A stretch of 64,000 nucleotides of DNA from assembly GCA_021810805.1 (NCBI GenBank), contig JAJZHW010000001.1, positions 124,001 to 188,000 on the forward strand, given 5' to 3'. Shown here piece by piece: positions 33,798 through 43,064 of the stretch. Made by a program: the position numbers and the translations under genes. The notes under the pieces are model-generated. The model did no database searches. It was not told the origin of the DNA and worked only from the letters and a program-made list of their open reading frames with translations. The DNA comes from Nitrospirota bacterium. GTDB taxonomy: Bacteria; Nitrospirota; Leptospirillia; Leptospirillales; Leptospirillaceae. The stretch's first letter is position 1; each line of letters starts with the position of its first letter.

Positions 33798-35662
33798 GGG
33801 GCGTCTTCCTCCTCAGGGTCCGCCAGGGGGTGTCCGGAGAGGTGTTCGGCGATCCTGCGGGCAAGCGATGCCGGGAGCTTCCCCTCGCGGGAGATTCTTT
33901 CTGGGCTTGCCGACTTGAGGGCTTCAACCGACCCGAAGGTCAGCAGGAGCTGTTTTTCGCGGGAAGGGCCAATCCCCGGAATGTCCAGAAGACGAGAGTG
34001 GGTCAGCGCCTCCTCTCGAAGCTTCCGGTGGTAGGTGATGGCAAAACGGTGGGCCTCGTCCCTGATGCGCATCAGGAGGTGGGTTGAGGGACGATGGGGC
34101 GGGAGAATCAGTGGGGATTCGAACTCGGGGGAGACCAGCCGTTCCTGATGGCCGCTCCGGCTTCGCTCCTTGGCGATCCCCATGACCTGTCGGGGAAGCG
34201 GGTGCTTCCCGATCTGCCGGAGGGCCTCGAGGGCCGCCCTCAGCTGAGGCTCTCCCCCATCGATCAACAGGAGGTCGGGCAAGCTGCGGTCGTCGAAGTG
34301 TCGCGTCAGAACCTCGGCCAGCATCCTGAAGTCATCCTGCCCCCGATCATAACGGATTCGAAATCTGCGGTAGAGGGATTTTTCCGGAAGGCCGTCGACA
34401 AACACCACCAGAGAGGCGACGGGAAAGGAGTCCCCCGTGTTCGAGATGTCGACGCACCCAATGCTGGAGGGGGCAAGAGACAGCCCGAGCATCTCCCGAA
34501 CCTCGTCTAAGGCATGACGGAGGTCGGACTGGCTCTTCCCTCGCTCTCTTAAGGATTCCCGGGCATTGTTCTGCGCGAGCTCGATCACGGTTTTCTTTTC
34601 TCCTCGCCGGGGGTGGGTGATTAAGACCTTTCCACCTTTCTTTTCGGACATCCACTCCAGGTTCATGAGGGCCTCCTGGGAGAGGGGGTGGGAGAGAAGA
34701 ATTTCCTCGGGCAGGGGGGTCGTCTCCTGGGAGTAGTGCTGCTCGAGAAAGGCCACAAGAAGCTCTTCCGGACTATCCTGATCATAGTTCTTGATGTGCA
34801 CCTCCCTGCGACCGGCCACGCGCCCGTGGCGAAGAGAGAGAAGTTCGATCTGTGCGGCCCCCTCTCCGACTTCGAGGGCAACGGCATCAAGGGTGTGGAG
34901 AAGGCGAAATTCCACCGTTTGGCGTTCGAGGATGGTGCGGATGCTCTCAAGGCGGCTTTTGGACCTTGCGGCCTTCTCGAATTCGAGGTTTCGGGCGTGG
35001 GCCACCATCTCCTCATGGAGAAGTGTCTCGAGATCGGTGTTCTTTCCTTCGAGAAACAGTCGGACTCCGTCGGCCATCTTCCGGTACTCGTCTCGGGTGA
35101 CGAGCCCGGCACAGGGGCCGAGGCACCGTCCAATCTGGTACTCGATACAGGGGCGTTCGATGATCTTACCCAAGTCGAGGTTGCAGGTGGCCAGGGGGAA
35201 AATTCGGGAAATGGCCCCGAGGGTCTCCCGAAGGGCCCCCGGATTGGCATAGGGACCATAGGTGAGATCAGCCCCCCGGGAGACCCTTCGCGTCACAGAG
35301 AGACGGGGAAAGTCCTCCGACCACGAAAAGCGGAGATAGGGGTAGGTTTTGTCGTCCCGAAAGAGGACATTGAATCGGGGGCGATACTTCTTGATCAGGG
35401 TGTTTTCGAGGATCAAGGCATCGAGTTCGCTTCGCGTGACCAGCGTTTCGATGTTTATGACCCTCTCGGTCATCTTGCGGATACGGGGCGATGAGGGGCG
35501 GGTTTTTTGGAAGTAGGAGCGGACTCTGTCTTTCAGGCATTTGGACTTTCCCACATAGAGAACCTCGTCCTTCTCATCCTTCATGAGGTAGACGCCCGGT
35601 GTGTCGGGCAGGAGGCGAAGCTTCTCCTCAAGAAGGAGGGGGGGCTGTACGTCCTCATCCAT
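33794..35662 (-). CDS. uvrC: UvrABC system protein C
   Basis: 622 residues. Dual-incision nuclease of nucleotide excision repair. The GIY-YIG domain (TPGVYLMKDEKDEVLYVGKSKCLKDRV) is at residues 19-95. A Cys-containing region CIEYQIGRCLGPC follows, then the UVR motif near 200-240, the RNase H-like nuclease domain (GCVDISNTGDSFPVAS, LLLIDGGEPQL) and the C-terminal HhH pair (LLDIPGIGPSREKQLL). ATG 35662 follows AGGGAGC. It is translated just before the triple-AAA+ gene. Confidence 0.97.
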   Translation of the reverse strand: MDEDVQPPLLLEEKLRLLPDTPGVYLMKDEKDEVLYVGKSKCLKDRVRSYFQKTRPSSPRIRKMTERVINIETLVTRSELDALILENTLIKKYRPRFNVLFRDDKTYPYLRFSWSEDFPRLSVTRRVSRGADLTYGPYANPGALRETLGAISRIFPLATCNLDLGKIIERPCIEYQIGRCLGPCAGLVTRDEYRKMADGVRLFLEGKNTDLETLLHEEMVAHARNLEFEKAARSKSRLESIRTILERQTVEFRLLHTLDAVALEVGEGAAQIELLSLRHGRVAGRREVHIKNYDQDSPEELLVAFLEQHYSQETTPLPEEILLSHPLSQEALMNLEWMSEKKGGKVLITHPRRGEKKTVIELAQNNARESLRERGKSQSDLRHALDEVREMLGLSLAPSSIGCVDISNTGDSFPVASLVVFVDGLPEKSLYRRFRIRYDRGQDDFRMLAEVLTRHFDDRSLPDLLLIDGGEPQLRAALEALRQIGKHPLPRQVMGIAKERSRSGHQERLVSPEFESPLILPPHRPSTHLLMRIRDEAHRFAITYHRKLREEALTHSRLLDIPGIGPSREKQLLLTFGSVEALKSASPERISREGKLPASLARRIAEHLSGHPLADPEEEDAP

Positions 35663-35762
35663 GAAAGAGCTCCCTGAGTGGCGGTTGTCGGATGATCCTC
35701 CCGTCTCCTATAATCAAAGAGGAAGAGAGAGGCAGACTCTTCGGGGCGGCCGGGCGAGACCG

Positions 35763-35782
35763 GGGAGATGACCCCATCTCCC
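35763..35782. other. hairpin in the uvrC / small membrane gene divergent region
   Basis: GGGAGAT-GACCCC-ATCTCCC, a perfect seven-pair stem with a six-base loop in the 166-base divergent gap. No T-run follows on either strand. It could be a regulator-binding palindrome or leader structure. Confidence 0.4.
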
Positions 35783-35828
35783 TCTCCTCATTGTAGCACG
35801 TCGTTTTTCAGTGCAAGGAGGCAAGACC

Positions 35829-36098
35829 ATGGTTTCAAATCAGGAGAGTCCTCCTCCGGGGGAACATCCCGAACAGAAGACCGACGAAGAGGAGCCATCA
35901 CCGCTTCTTTCTGAGCCGATGACCTCCAGGGAGTGGTGGGGGCTGGCCCGCTACTTTTTGGGAGGGCTAGCCGTTGCGCTGTTTTTCTTTTTTATGATGG
36001 CCAATGGACCGAAAGGGGTCCTGGCCGGTGGGACGGCGCTGTTGGCAGGGCTACTGGCTTGGCTTGTCTACCGGTTTGTCTTTCGGGAAGGCGGCTAG
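35829..36098 (+). CDS. small two-helix membrane protein
   Basis: 89 residues. A polar acidic N-terminus (about 1-38) precedes two helices (YFLGGLAVALFFFFMMANG and LAGGTALLAGLLAWLVYRFVF) with a short Lys/Gly turn. No family recognised. ATG 35829 follows AAGGAGG (35815-35821), which rules out the in-frame GTG at 35811. Single gene, divergent from uvrC and convergent with ftsY. Confidence 0.75.
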   Translation: MVSNQESPPPGEHPEQKTDEEEPSPLLSEPMTSREWWGLARYFLGGLAVALFFFFMMANGPKGVLAGGTALLAGLLAWLVYRFVFREGG

Positions 36099-36124
36099 GG
36101 GCATGGGCTTCGGTGGCTGGTGGC

Positions 36125-37036
36125 TTAGACGGTCCGAAGAATCGACCTGACGAAGGTTTCCGGGTCAAAAGGAAGAAGATCATCCGCCTTTTCGCCCACA
36201 CCGATAAATCTGACGGGAACGGGGTGACGGCGGGCTAGAGCCATGACCACCCCTCCCCGGGAAGTTCCATCAAGCTTTGTGAGGATGAGACCCGAGACGG
36301 GGGCGATCTTTATAAATTCGTCGAGCTGTGAAAGGGCGTTCTGGCCAATGGTGGCATCGAGAACAAGCAAGACTTCCACCGGGGAGTCCGGGGCCTCCCG
36401 GCCGATGATGGATCCGATCTTTTTGAGCTCGCTCATGAGATTTTGCTTGTTCTGAAGCCGCCCTGCCGTGTCGATAATGGCCACATCGATCCCCCGGGCC
36501 CGCGAGGCCCTGACGGTGTCAAAGGCAACAGAGGCAGGGTCGGCCCCCGGTTTCTGGTGAACGACGGGAACGTCGAGGCGCTCTCCCCATTTGAGGAGCT
36601 GTTCGATGGCCGCGGCCCGAAAGGTATCGGCAGCGCCGAGAATGACAGACTTTCCTTCTTCCTTGAATCGCGAAGCCAGTTTGCCTGCGGTGGTCGTCTT
36701 TCCCACCCCATTGACCCCCACGAGAAGAATCACCAGAGGTCCGGGACGAGAGGAAGATCTCTCCCAGGAAGATGGCTGGGGGAAAATCTTCGTTAGGCTC
36801 TCCTCGAGATGGGCTAGGCTCTCCTCGGAGGTTGCCCCCGGGTTTCCCTTTTCCCAAGCTTGGAGCTCGGCCACGATTTCTTTTGAGACAACGGGGCCGA
36901 CGTCCGCGGAGATAAGGATCTCCTCGATTTCCTGATAGAAGCGGGAGTCCCGGCGGTGGAAGACCGACTCGATTGACCGTGCCACCTTGTCTCGGGTCTT
37001 TTGGAGTCCCTCCCTGATTTTGTCAAAAATTCCCAT
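36125..37036 (-). CDS. ftsY: signal recognition particle receptor FtsY
   Basis: 303 residues. SRP GTPase that docks ribosomes at the inner membrane. The short N domain (helical, 1-90) lacks the long acidic A domain of E. coli. G1 GVNGVGKT is at 107-114, DTFRAAAIEQL follows, G3 is IIDTAGRLQNK and G4 TKLDGTSRGG. The ATG overlaps the last base of the ybeY stop codon, so ybeY-ftsY are coupled. Confidence 0.97.
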   Translation of the reverse strand: MGIFDKIREGLQKTRDKVARSIESVFHRRDSRFYQEIEEILISADVGPVVSKEIVAELQAWEKGNPGATSEESLAHLEESLTKIFPQPSSWERSSSRPGPLVILLVGVNGVGKTTTAGKLASRFKEEGKSVILGAADTFRAAAIEQLLKWGERLDVPVVHQKPGADPASVAFDTVRASRARGIDVAIIDTAGRLQNKQNLMSELKKIGSIIGREAPDSPVEVLLVLDATIGQNALSQLDEFIKIAPVSGLILTKLDGTSRGGVVMALARRHPVPVRFIGVGEKADDLLPFDPETFVRSILRTV

Positions 37037-37572
37037 CAGAGCCTTCCTTTCGACATCGCATTTTTCCTCGGGATTTTCAGATCCGGCCCCGGCTCCTCCG
37101 GGATTTTTCCCGTGATCGTTTTCTTTCTCGACCCTTCCCTCTTGCGAATGTAACGGGCGGCCCGCTCTTCGACCTCTTTCATGAGTCGCCGGTCCTCCTC
37201 TCCCCGCTCGTGGTCATACCCCAGAAGGTGGCATAGGCCATGGATCATCAGGTTGGAGAGTTCATCGTCAGGCGGAATCCCCTCGGAGAGGGCCTGACGA
37301 TATGCCCTGGGGACGGAGATGACGATTTCGCCAAGGAAGCGGGCATCAAGACTTGGGATGTCGGCAGGACCTTCGAAGGAAAGAACATCTGTTGTTGAGG
37401 ATTTTCCCCGATAGTCCCGGTTGAGTCCCCGCATCCTTCTGTCATTTACAAGGACAAGGGAGAGCGACTCCTTGCTGCAACCCAAGGCATCCATGGCCCA
37501 TTGGGCATGTTGGTGGAGGCGATCGCCATCGACAGGAAGGGTGCGTTGAAGAGAGAGAATTTCAAGGGCCAT
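37036..37572 (-). CDS. ybeY: endoribonuclease YbeY
   Basis: 178 residues. Metal-dependent RNase for 16S rRNA maturation. The zinc motif H-x3-H-x5-H is H111, H115, H121 (HGLCHLLGYDHE), and LNRDYRGKSSTTDVLSF and the LGEIVIS strand are typical. The C-terminus carries about 35 extra basic residues beyond the usual length. It lies between phoH and ftsY; phoH-ybeY is a standard pair. Confidence 0.95.
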   Translation of the reverse strand: MALEILSLQRTLPVDGDRLHQHAQWAMDALGCSKESLSLVLVNDRRMRGLNRDYRGKSSTTDVLSFEGPADIPSLDARFLGEIVISVPRAYRQALSEGIPPDDELSNLMIHGLCHLLGYDHERGEEDRRLMKEVEERAARYIRKREGSRKKTITGKIPEEPGPDLKIPRKNAMSKGRL

Positions 37573-37584
37573 GGGGGGATACCT

Positions 37585-38610
37585 TCAGGATGTCTTTCGG
37601 GGGGGACGGGATCGTGTGGTTGGGCCCTTTGGGGTTCTGGGAGCCTGGGGGGGCTTGGAGGCCTCATAACGCTCGTAAGCCTTGACGATTTCCATGACGA
37701 GCCGATGTCGGACGACATCCACGTCGGAAAAGAATGTAAAGGAGATCCCCTCGATCCCCTTGAGTACCTCCTGAGCCTCAAGCAGTCCACTGTAGCGGTC
37801 CTGGGGAAGATCGATCTGGGTGGTGTCTCCGGTGATGATCGCCTTGGAATTAAACCCGATGCGGGTCAAGAACATCTTCATCTGCTCGACGGTGGCATTT
37901 TGGGCTTCGTCGAGAATGACGAAGGAGTCGTTGAGTGTTCGCCCCCGCATAAAGGCCAGTGGGGCAATCTCTATCTCCCGACGCTCCATCATCCGGTTGA
38001 CCTTTTCCACATCGATCATATCGAAGAGGGCATCATAGAGGGGGCGCAGGTAGGGGTTGATCTTTTCGGCAATGTCGCCCGGCAGAAATCCCAGTCGCTC
38101 TCCTGCTTCAACGGCGGGGCGAACCAGGATGATTCGGCGGAAGGCCCCCTTCAGGAGATGGTGGACGGCCAGCGCCACCGCGAGATAGGTCTTGCCGGTC
38201 CCTGCGGGGCCGATCCCGAAGACGATATCCTTGGTCTTCATCGCGCGGATGTATTCGAGCTGGTGAAGGGACTTGGGGAAGATGACCCGCTTTTTGCTGT
38301 TGATGGGAACATATTCCGAGAGCAGATCCTTGAGCGAGATGTGCGGGGAGGTGCGGGAGACGGAGATGGCCTGCCGGATCTCCTCCTCCCGAATAGTGTA
38401 GCCCGCCGCCATCAGGGAGGTCAGATCGTCGATGACTCGGGCCCCCTGACGAACGGCCTCCTCTTCCCCTACCATCGTCAAGACCAGGCCGTTCACAGAA
38501 ATCCTGAGATGAAATGCCTCTTCAAAAAGGTGGATGTGCCGGTTCATCTCCCCGAGAAAGCTTGACGTGTCGAGGTTCGGCGGAAGGTCGAGGTTTTGTC
38601 GGATGGCCAT
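37585..38610 (-). CDS. phoH: PhoH family ATPase (PhoL/YbeZ)
   Basis: 341 residues. P-loop ATPase linked to YbeY and RNA metabolism. An N-terminal KH-like/PhoH-N part (1-110) is followed by the helicase-like core: Walker A GPAGTGKT, LVRPAVEAGERLGFLPGD, Walker B FVILDEAQNAT, and ITGDTTQIDLP. The C-terminal tail is Pro/Arg/Lys-rich. It starts at ATG 38610, which overlaps the stop of the upstream usp gene. Confidence 0.96.
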   Translation of the reverse strand: MAIRQNLDLPPNLDTSSFLGEMNRHIHLFEEAFHLRISVNGLVLTMVGEEEAVRQGARVIDDLTSLMAAGYTIREEEIRQAISVSRTSPHISLKDLLSEYVPINSKKRVIFPKSLHQLEYIRAMKTKDIVFGIGPAGTGKTYLAVALAVHHLLKGAFRRIILVRPAVEAGERLGFLPGDIAEKINPYLRPLYDALFDMIDVEKVNRMMERREIEIAPLAFMRGRTLNDSFVILDEAQNATVEQMKMFLTRIGFNSKAIITGDTTQIDLPQDRYSGLLEAQEVLKGIEGISFTFFSDVDVVRHRLVMEIVKAYERYEASKPPQAPRTPKGPTTRSRPPRKTS

Positions 38611-39152
38611 CAGCTGCCTGTTGTGACGGTGGATTGGGCCAGGGGCTTCAGAATATCCCCGGGGAGATGGGTGAGAAGGGTGCGCGCGAGATCGTCTTTT
38701 CGGTTCTTGTCCTTGATGACCAGAACCGGGACCGGGGAAATGTGCACAAGAGATCCCGGCAGGGATCCGGTGATAAGACGGTTGAGGAGGGGGCGCCCAT
38801 GAGATATCAGAAGGATAAGGTCGACATTGAGGGAGACCGCCAAGGCCGCAAGAATCTTGTCGGCCTTTCCGTGATAGACGGCGGTGGAAAGCTGGGCCGG
38901 CAATGGCCCAAGGTCACGGGCAATCTGGTTCAGGCGTTTGAGTGACTCTTCGGCCACAGGCAAGAGGCTGAGCCCTGCCATGGGGAGGTCCACGGGAATA
39001 CTCTGAAAGGCTTCAAGGACAAAGGCGAGATGGATGTCGACAGGATTGGCCGCTGGGGGCTGTCCCACCACCCTGCGAATCTCTTCGATGATATCTTCCG
39101 GAAGGGGGGTCAGGTCAGACCCTATGAGAATGCGACGATAGCCTGTCGGCAT
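38610..39152 (-). CDS. universal stress protein family (UspA) protein
   Basis: 180 residues from ATG 39152 (GAGGA upstream); in-frame TTG 39191 is less likely. An N-terminal YRRILIGSDLTP strand and the C-terminal GSLPGSLVHISPVPVLVIK, the equivalent of the Usp G-x2-G-x9-G(S/T) region, support the family. The nucleotide-binding glycines are partly replaced (GSLPGSL), so ATP binding is doubtful. Overlaps phoH by one base and is presumably in the usp-phoH-ybeY-ftsY transcript. Role unknown; stress-linked by family only. Confidence 0.72.
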   Translation of the reverse strand: MPTGYRRILIGSDLTPLPEDIIEEIRRVVGQPPAANPVDIHLAFVLEAFQSIPVDLPMAGLSLLPVAEESLKRLNQIARDLGPLPAQLSTAVYHGKADKILAALAVSLNVDLILLISHGRPLLNRLITGSLPGSLVHISPVPVLVIKDKNRKDDLARTLLTHLPGDILKPLAQSTVTTGS

Positions 39153-39309
39153 CAATGCATCGGTCCTCGTTTGGTGGGGGAGGCTGGTCAAGGGAAAGGC
39201 GGCTCCCTTTCTTTTTGTTCGTGGAAAGGCGGCAAAAGTGAACGGGGGCCGACTCTCCTTCTAATCCTATCATAGGGTCTCCCGGAAAACATCATGGCGC
39301 GAACTTACG

Positions 39310-40197
39310 TCAATGGGGCTCATCGAACCCGGCACGCTCGTAGTGGGAGAGGACCATGGCCGACCAGTCGAGGGGCTGACGTCCCCGGGCCAGCCCTGCC
39401 AAAAGGGAGTCTCGGGCGATGGAGGCCAATGGGAGAGGAACTCTGAGCGACTCGGCGGCCTCAAGAATGAGCCGCAGATCCTTAAGCCCCAGGTCCATGG
39501 TGAATCCCGCTTTGTCGTAACGCTTTTCCGCCATGATCTTTCCATAGTTTTCGTAAAGGGGCGAGCGGAAAAGGGCGTCGTTGAGAATCTCAAGAAAGAG
39601 GGCGGGGTCGACACCGGCGGAACGGACGAGGGCAAAGGATTCGCCAAGGGCTTCGATGGCAGCCGCAATCATGAAGTTGCCTGAAAGTTTGACGAGGTTG
39701 GCCACGGACGGAGACTCTCCGAGACGGAAAATCTTGGGGCCCAGGGTCTCCAGAACGGGCATGACAGCGTTCACGGCTTCGGGTTTCCCTGCGCAGAGAA
39801 TCCTGAGACGGCCCTCCACCACGGCGTCGGGGCGGCCAAAGACCGGTGCCGAGACAAACCCCTGCCCTCTGCGGCCGTGCTCCTCTTCCAGGCGCTTCGC
39901 ATGGTCGACGCTGATGGTGGAAAGGGAGAGATGAATGGATCCCTTGGGGAGAGTGTCGAAGACCCCGCCGTCTATGAGAAGGGAGTCGAGGGCGGCATCA
40001 TCGGAGAGAATTGTGGCAAAGATGTTGGCCTCTTTCGCTGCCTCGGCGGGGGAGGAAGCCCAGGAAGCACCTTTTTCCAGGAGGGGGAGTGCCTTTTCCT
40101 TTGTCCGGTTCGTAATGGTAAGCGAAAATGGTTTGGCCAGGAGCCGCTCGGCCATGGGGAACCCCATATTTCCGAGTCCGGCTAGGGTGATTTTCAT
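39310..40197 (-). CDS. NAD(P)-dependent 3-hydroxyisobutyrate/tartronate-semialdehyde-type reductase
   Basis: 295 residues of the beta-hydroxyacid dehydrogenase family. N-terminal Rossmann motif ITLAGLGNMGFPMAERLL; substrate loop SAPVFGRPDAVVEGRL; catalytic Lys in NLVKLSGNFMIAAAIEALGE; MDLGLKDLRLIL near the end. Related enzymes reduce glyoxylate, succinic or methylmalonate semialdehyde, and the substrate cannot be chosen from sequence. Overlaps the prepilin peptidase gene by four bases. Confidence 0.88.
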   Translation of the reverse strand: MKITLAGLGNMGFPMAERLLAKPFSLTITNRTKEKALPLLEKGASWASSPAEAAKEANIFATILSDDAALDSLLIDGGVFDTLPKGSIHLSLSTISVDHAKRLEEEHGRRGQGFVSAPVFGRPDAVVEGRLRILCAGKPEAVNAVMPVLETLGPKIFRLGESPSVANLVKLSGNFMIAAAIEALGESFALVRSAGVDPALFLEILNDALFRSPLYENYGKIMAEKRYDKAGFTMDLGLKDLRLILEAAESLRVPLPLASIARDSLLAGLARGRQPLDWSAMVLSHYERAGFDEPH

Positions 40198-40979
40198 GTC
40201 AGAATCTCCATCAATGCGGCGTTAAAGAGATGAGAGAGGTCTGGGACAAGCAGTGTCACCAGCCCTCCCAGAGCGAGAAAGGGACCGAAGGGCATCGCCA
40301 TGCGAACGAGCGAGAGGTCAGATTTTCGGGATTTTATCTTGTAAACAATCAAGGTTGCGACAATTCCCGAGGAGGAGGCGATCAGGAGTACGAGGGCGAG
40401 AGCTCCTGCTCCCGTCATTGATCCGATGGCAGAGAGCCAAAACGCATCCCCCATACCAATACCTCTCGGATAAAAATGAGCGATGAGGGCGATGGGAAGA
40501 AGGCCTGCCAGGGATCCCGCAAGGGCCTCGATCAAGCCATGGGAGCCTCGCGAAAGTCCCCCCAAAAGAATTCCGGCGCCAATACAGGGCATCGTGAGAA
40601 GGTGGGGAAGGCGATGGTATCGGATGTCGATGAGGGTTAACGGGAGCGCAAAGGAGAAGAGGGTGATTGCCCGCATCCCTGACAGGGGGGAGGGGGAGAG
40701 CCAAAGGATCAGAAGGAAGAAAAGGGCCGTAAGAACTTCCGAGAGGGGGATCTCCGGAAGAATCTTTTGTTGGCAGGTCCGACATCGTCCCCGAAGACGG
40801 AGCCAGGAAAGGAAAGGAAGCATGTCTTTGGGCAAGAGGGGGGTTCCGCAGTGATCACAACGGGATCCAGGGAAGACGATGGAGGCGTGTTGGGGGATGC
40901 GGACGGCAAGGACTCCCAGAAAACTGCCCCAGATTCCGCCCCCGAGAATCGCCAGGGGAATTGTCAAAAGGTCGGACAA
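40194..40979 (-). CDS. pilD: type IV prepilin peptidase / methyltransferase
   Basis: 261 residues. Cleaves and N-methylates type IV pilin or type II pseudopilin leaders at the inner membrane. The N-terminal methylase part carries a zinc motif of two CxxC pairs, C41/C44 and C66/C69. The aspartyl protease residues are in LTLIDIRYHRLP and GIGMGDAFW. About eight membrane helices. No pilus gene is adjacent in the window. Confidence 0.94.
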   Translation of the reverse strand: MSDLLTIPLAILGGGIWGSFLGVLAVRIPQHASIVFPGSRCDHCGTPLLPKDMLPFLSWLRLRGRCRTCQQKILPEIPLSEVLTALFFLLILWLSPSPLSGMRAITLFSFALPLTLIDIRYHRLPHLLTMPCIGAGILLGGLSRGSHGLIEALAGSLAGLLPIALIAHFYPRGIGMGDAFWLSAIGSMTGAGALALVLLIASSSGIVATLIVYKIKSRKSDLSLVRMAMPFGPFLALGGLVTLLVPDLSHLFNAALMEILT

Positions 40980-41013
40980 TCTCCCTCCGGGATGAGGTGT
41001 TTTGTACGGGTGG

Positions 41014-41313
41014 TTAGGCTTTGTTCTCTGAGGTTTCCGTGGCCGGTGCCACTTGGGCCAGCGCTGGGTCCTTGAGTCGAATCTGAAATCCGAGTCTCAA
41101 AAGGATGTTGATTCGCTCTTTCGTGATCCGGTCACGCTCTTCTTTTGTGGCTTTCTTTTTTTCCAGGAAAGAAAGGGAATTCTTGATCGTGGCAATGGCA
41201 TCCTTGATGGAGTCCTTGTTCAAATCATTGGAAAGTGTGGTCGACTGTTCAACGATGTGGTCGATGTCGATATCAGTCCATCGGTCGATGTCGGTCCAGG
41301 TCCGGAATCCCAC
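41014..41313 (-). CDS. hypothetical small acidic/helical protein
   Basis: 99 residues from GTG 41313, chosen because AAGGAG lies nine bases upstream; ATG 41370 would add 19 residues. The N-terminus has a repeated TDID unit (TWTDIDRWTDIDIDHIVE), then two long charged helices (KDSIKDAIATIKNSL ... KKKATKEERDRITKER). No family recognised and no signal peptide. It lies between a prepilin peptidase and a Dsb-like gene on the same strand. Confidence 0.6.
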   Translation of the reverse strand: MGFRTWTDIDRWTDIDIDHIVEQSTTLSNDLNKDSIKDAIATIKNSLSFLEKKKATKEERDRITKERINILLRLGFQIRLKDPALAQVAPATETSENKA

Positions 41314-41513
41314 GTTGATGCAGCTCCTTGAAAGTGTTTTTTGATAAGAGCCATGACCCCAAGTTGCCATGTCTCGGATGGTGTGAATATCAATTATGTG
41401 AATTGAGCCGTCAGGCTGTCTTATCGTTGCGTTCTATTTCTCAAGCCAAGAAAATCCTTGACACAATCGATTTAAGTGGCCGGATCCATTTTATCCTTCT
41501 CTCGATCCCGGAC

Positions 41514-42554
41514 TCAAGGATTGGAGGGGGCGATGGGGTTCTTCGGCATGGACAGGGTTTGTTTTATCTGGGCATAGGTCATATAACCCTGCTTGACCTG
41601 ACCATCGATCAAAAAGACGGGGGGGGAGGGGACTCCGATACGCTCTCCCAGGGTGTTGCCGGCCTTTGAAATGGCCTCCAGGGGACGGCTTTCATCCATG
41701 CAGTGCTTAACAGGACCTGTGGGAACCCCTGCCTGAATCATAAATCCGGAGAAAATGGGGGACAGCCCTGCCTTGTCAATGTTCTTCAGCTCCACCCGAC
41801 GGTCAATCTGATCGTGGATTGCCCAGAAGGAGGACGGTTTTGCCTCGTAGGCGCACATTTCAAAGATGGCGGCGGTTAAGGCATTCTTGTGTATGGTGAC
41901 CTGGGGATAGGGAATGTAGACAAAGCGAATTGCCGGATCTTTTCTCACGGATTCTTCTTCTTGACGATTCCATCGGCGGCATGCGGCGCACTGCTCATCC
42001 CCAAACATGATCACAAGATGCGGAGCCTCTTTTTTCCCCGTGGAAGGGAAACGTGCAAGATCAAAATCTGTGGAGGAAAGAGAAAGTGCAATCGGCTGGG
42101 GGGGAGGAATGCTGGGAACGACCGCATAATGTCGAGAGATGTCGAGAAGGGGTGTCGTGACAAGGTAACGATGGTTGATGACGTAAACGGGAAGGACGAT
42201 TTTTTGGGCGCCGACGTCTACCGAGAAAGGAAGAGCCAGGATGGCGTTATCAATGGGCTTGGGTGTGAGCCATACAAAGTTTTTGTAGGGAATTCTCTGG
42301 CGGGATAGGGATTCGAGAATAACTTTTTTAAGTTTGGCTTGAAAGGATACAGGATCCGTTCCAACCTCTTCTGTCGACACGGTTCCGGGGGGGGATGCGT
42401 TTGTGGAGGGGGGCTCTGCCGCAAGAAGCCGGGTGTCATTGTCTTGGGGGAGGAGTCCCGGAGCAGCCATTATGGCCAACTGAAAAAGGGAAAATGCGGC
42501 GATCGTTATTGCAAGTGAATGGCTGAAGGAGCGGGACTTTGATTTCAAAGGCAT
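41514..42554 (-). CDS. DsbC/DsbG-like periplasmic thiol-disulfide protein
   Basis: 346 residues. An N-terminal signal anchor (HSLAITIAAFSLFQLAIMAAPG) is followed by a Ser/Pro linker, a domain resembling the DsbC/G dimerisation part (about 90-150) and a thioredoxin fold. Active-site C189-A-A-C192 (FGDEQCAACRRW) and a cis-Pro loop VPSPPVFLIDG are present, plus further Cys in FEMCAYEAK and VKHCMDE. CAAC is unusual; DsbC has CGYC and DsbA CPHC. ATG 42554 is preferred to TTG-type upstream starts. Probably a disulfide isomerase or oxidase. Confidence 0.8.
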   Translation of the reverse strand: MPLKSKSRSFSHSLAITIAAFSLFQLAIMAAPGLLPQDNDTRLLAAEPPSTNASPPGTVSTEEVGTDPVSFQAKLKKVILESLSRQRIPYKNFVWLTPKPIDNAILALPFSVDVGAQKIVLPVYVINHRYLVTTPLLDISRHYAVVPSIPPPQPIALSLSSTDFDLARFPSTGKKEAPHLVIMFGDEQCAACRRWNRQEEESVRKDPAIRFVYIPYPQVTIHKNALTAAIFEMCAYEAKPSSFWAIHDQIDRRVELKNIDKAGLSPIFSGFMIQAGVPTGPVKHCMDESRPLEAISKAGNTLGERIGVPSPPVFLIDGQVKQGYMTYAQIKQTLSMPKNPIAPSNP

Positions 42555-42840
42555 GCGGCTTTGTCTTTCTCTGGATGAGAGGGCGGTCGGCACACTGTAT
42601 AGAATGTAACTTTGTAGAGTCTTGAGTGGCGAGAGACATGGCACTTCTAAGAAACCATATCTCTACTTCATTTTGAATTTCTCTCTGGAGCACGAGGACG
42701 GTCCATGATAACCCAAAAGGAAGTAATTACGTTATAATCCATCACAAAGGAAAAGACAAGCGAGAGAAGGGTTCTCTGGACGTGTTGAAATTTCTCACGT
42801 CATTGGGTTAGCCTCTATATCCTAACAGACTGCTTTCATT

Positions 42841-42916
42841 GCTCCTGTAGCTCAATCGGCAGAGCACCCGCCTTGTAAGCGGAAGGTTATCGGTTCAATT
42901 CCGATCAGGAGCTCCA
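42841..42916 (+). tRNA. tRNA-Thr (anticodon TGT)
   Basis: Acceptor GCTCCTG/CAGGAGC, D-arm GCTC...GAGC, anticodon loop CTTGTAA (anticodon TGT), T-arm ATCGG-TTCAATT-CCGAT, discriminator T, and encoded CCA (42914-42916). The top pair of the anticodon stem is a C-A mismatch (27-43). It stands alone between unrelated genes. Confidence 0.93.
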
Positions 42917-43064
42917 CTCAAACCCTTCGCACCCTAACTTCCAATCAATGCCCCTCAGTTTTTTCCCGAGTCGCTCAATTCGATTCAATCTGGTAAAATT
43001 AAAACCTTAGAGGTATCTAAGGCGGGATTCTGTTTGGATGATCGATAGGAAAGGATTGTGAAAG

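Noticed and set aside
41262-41300. Short repeats of gtcgatgtcg
   Set aside because: They only reflect the TDID repeat codons of the small gene; no array or spacer structure.
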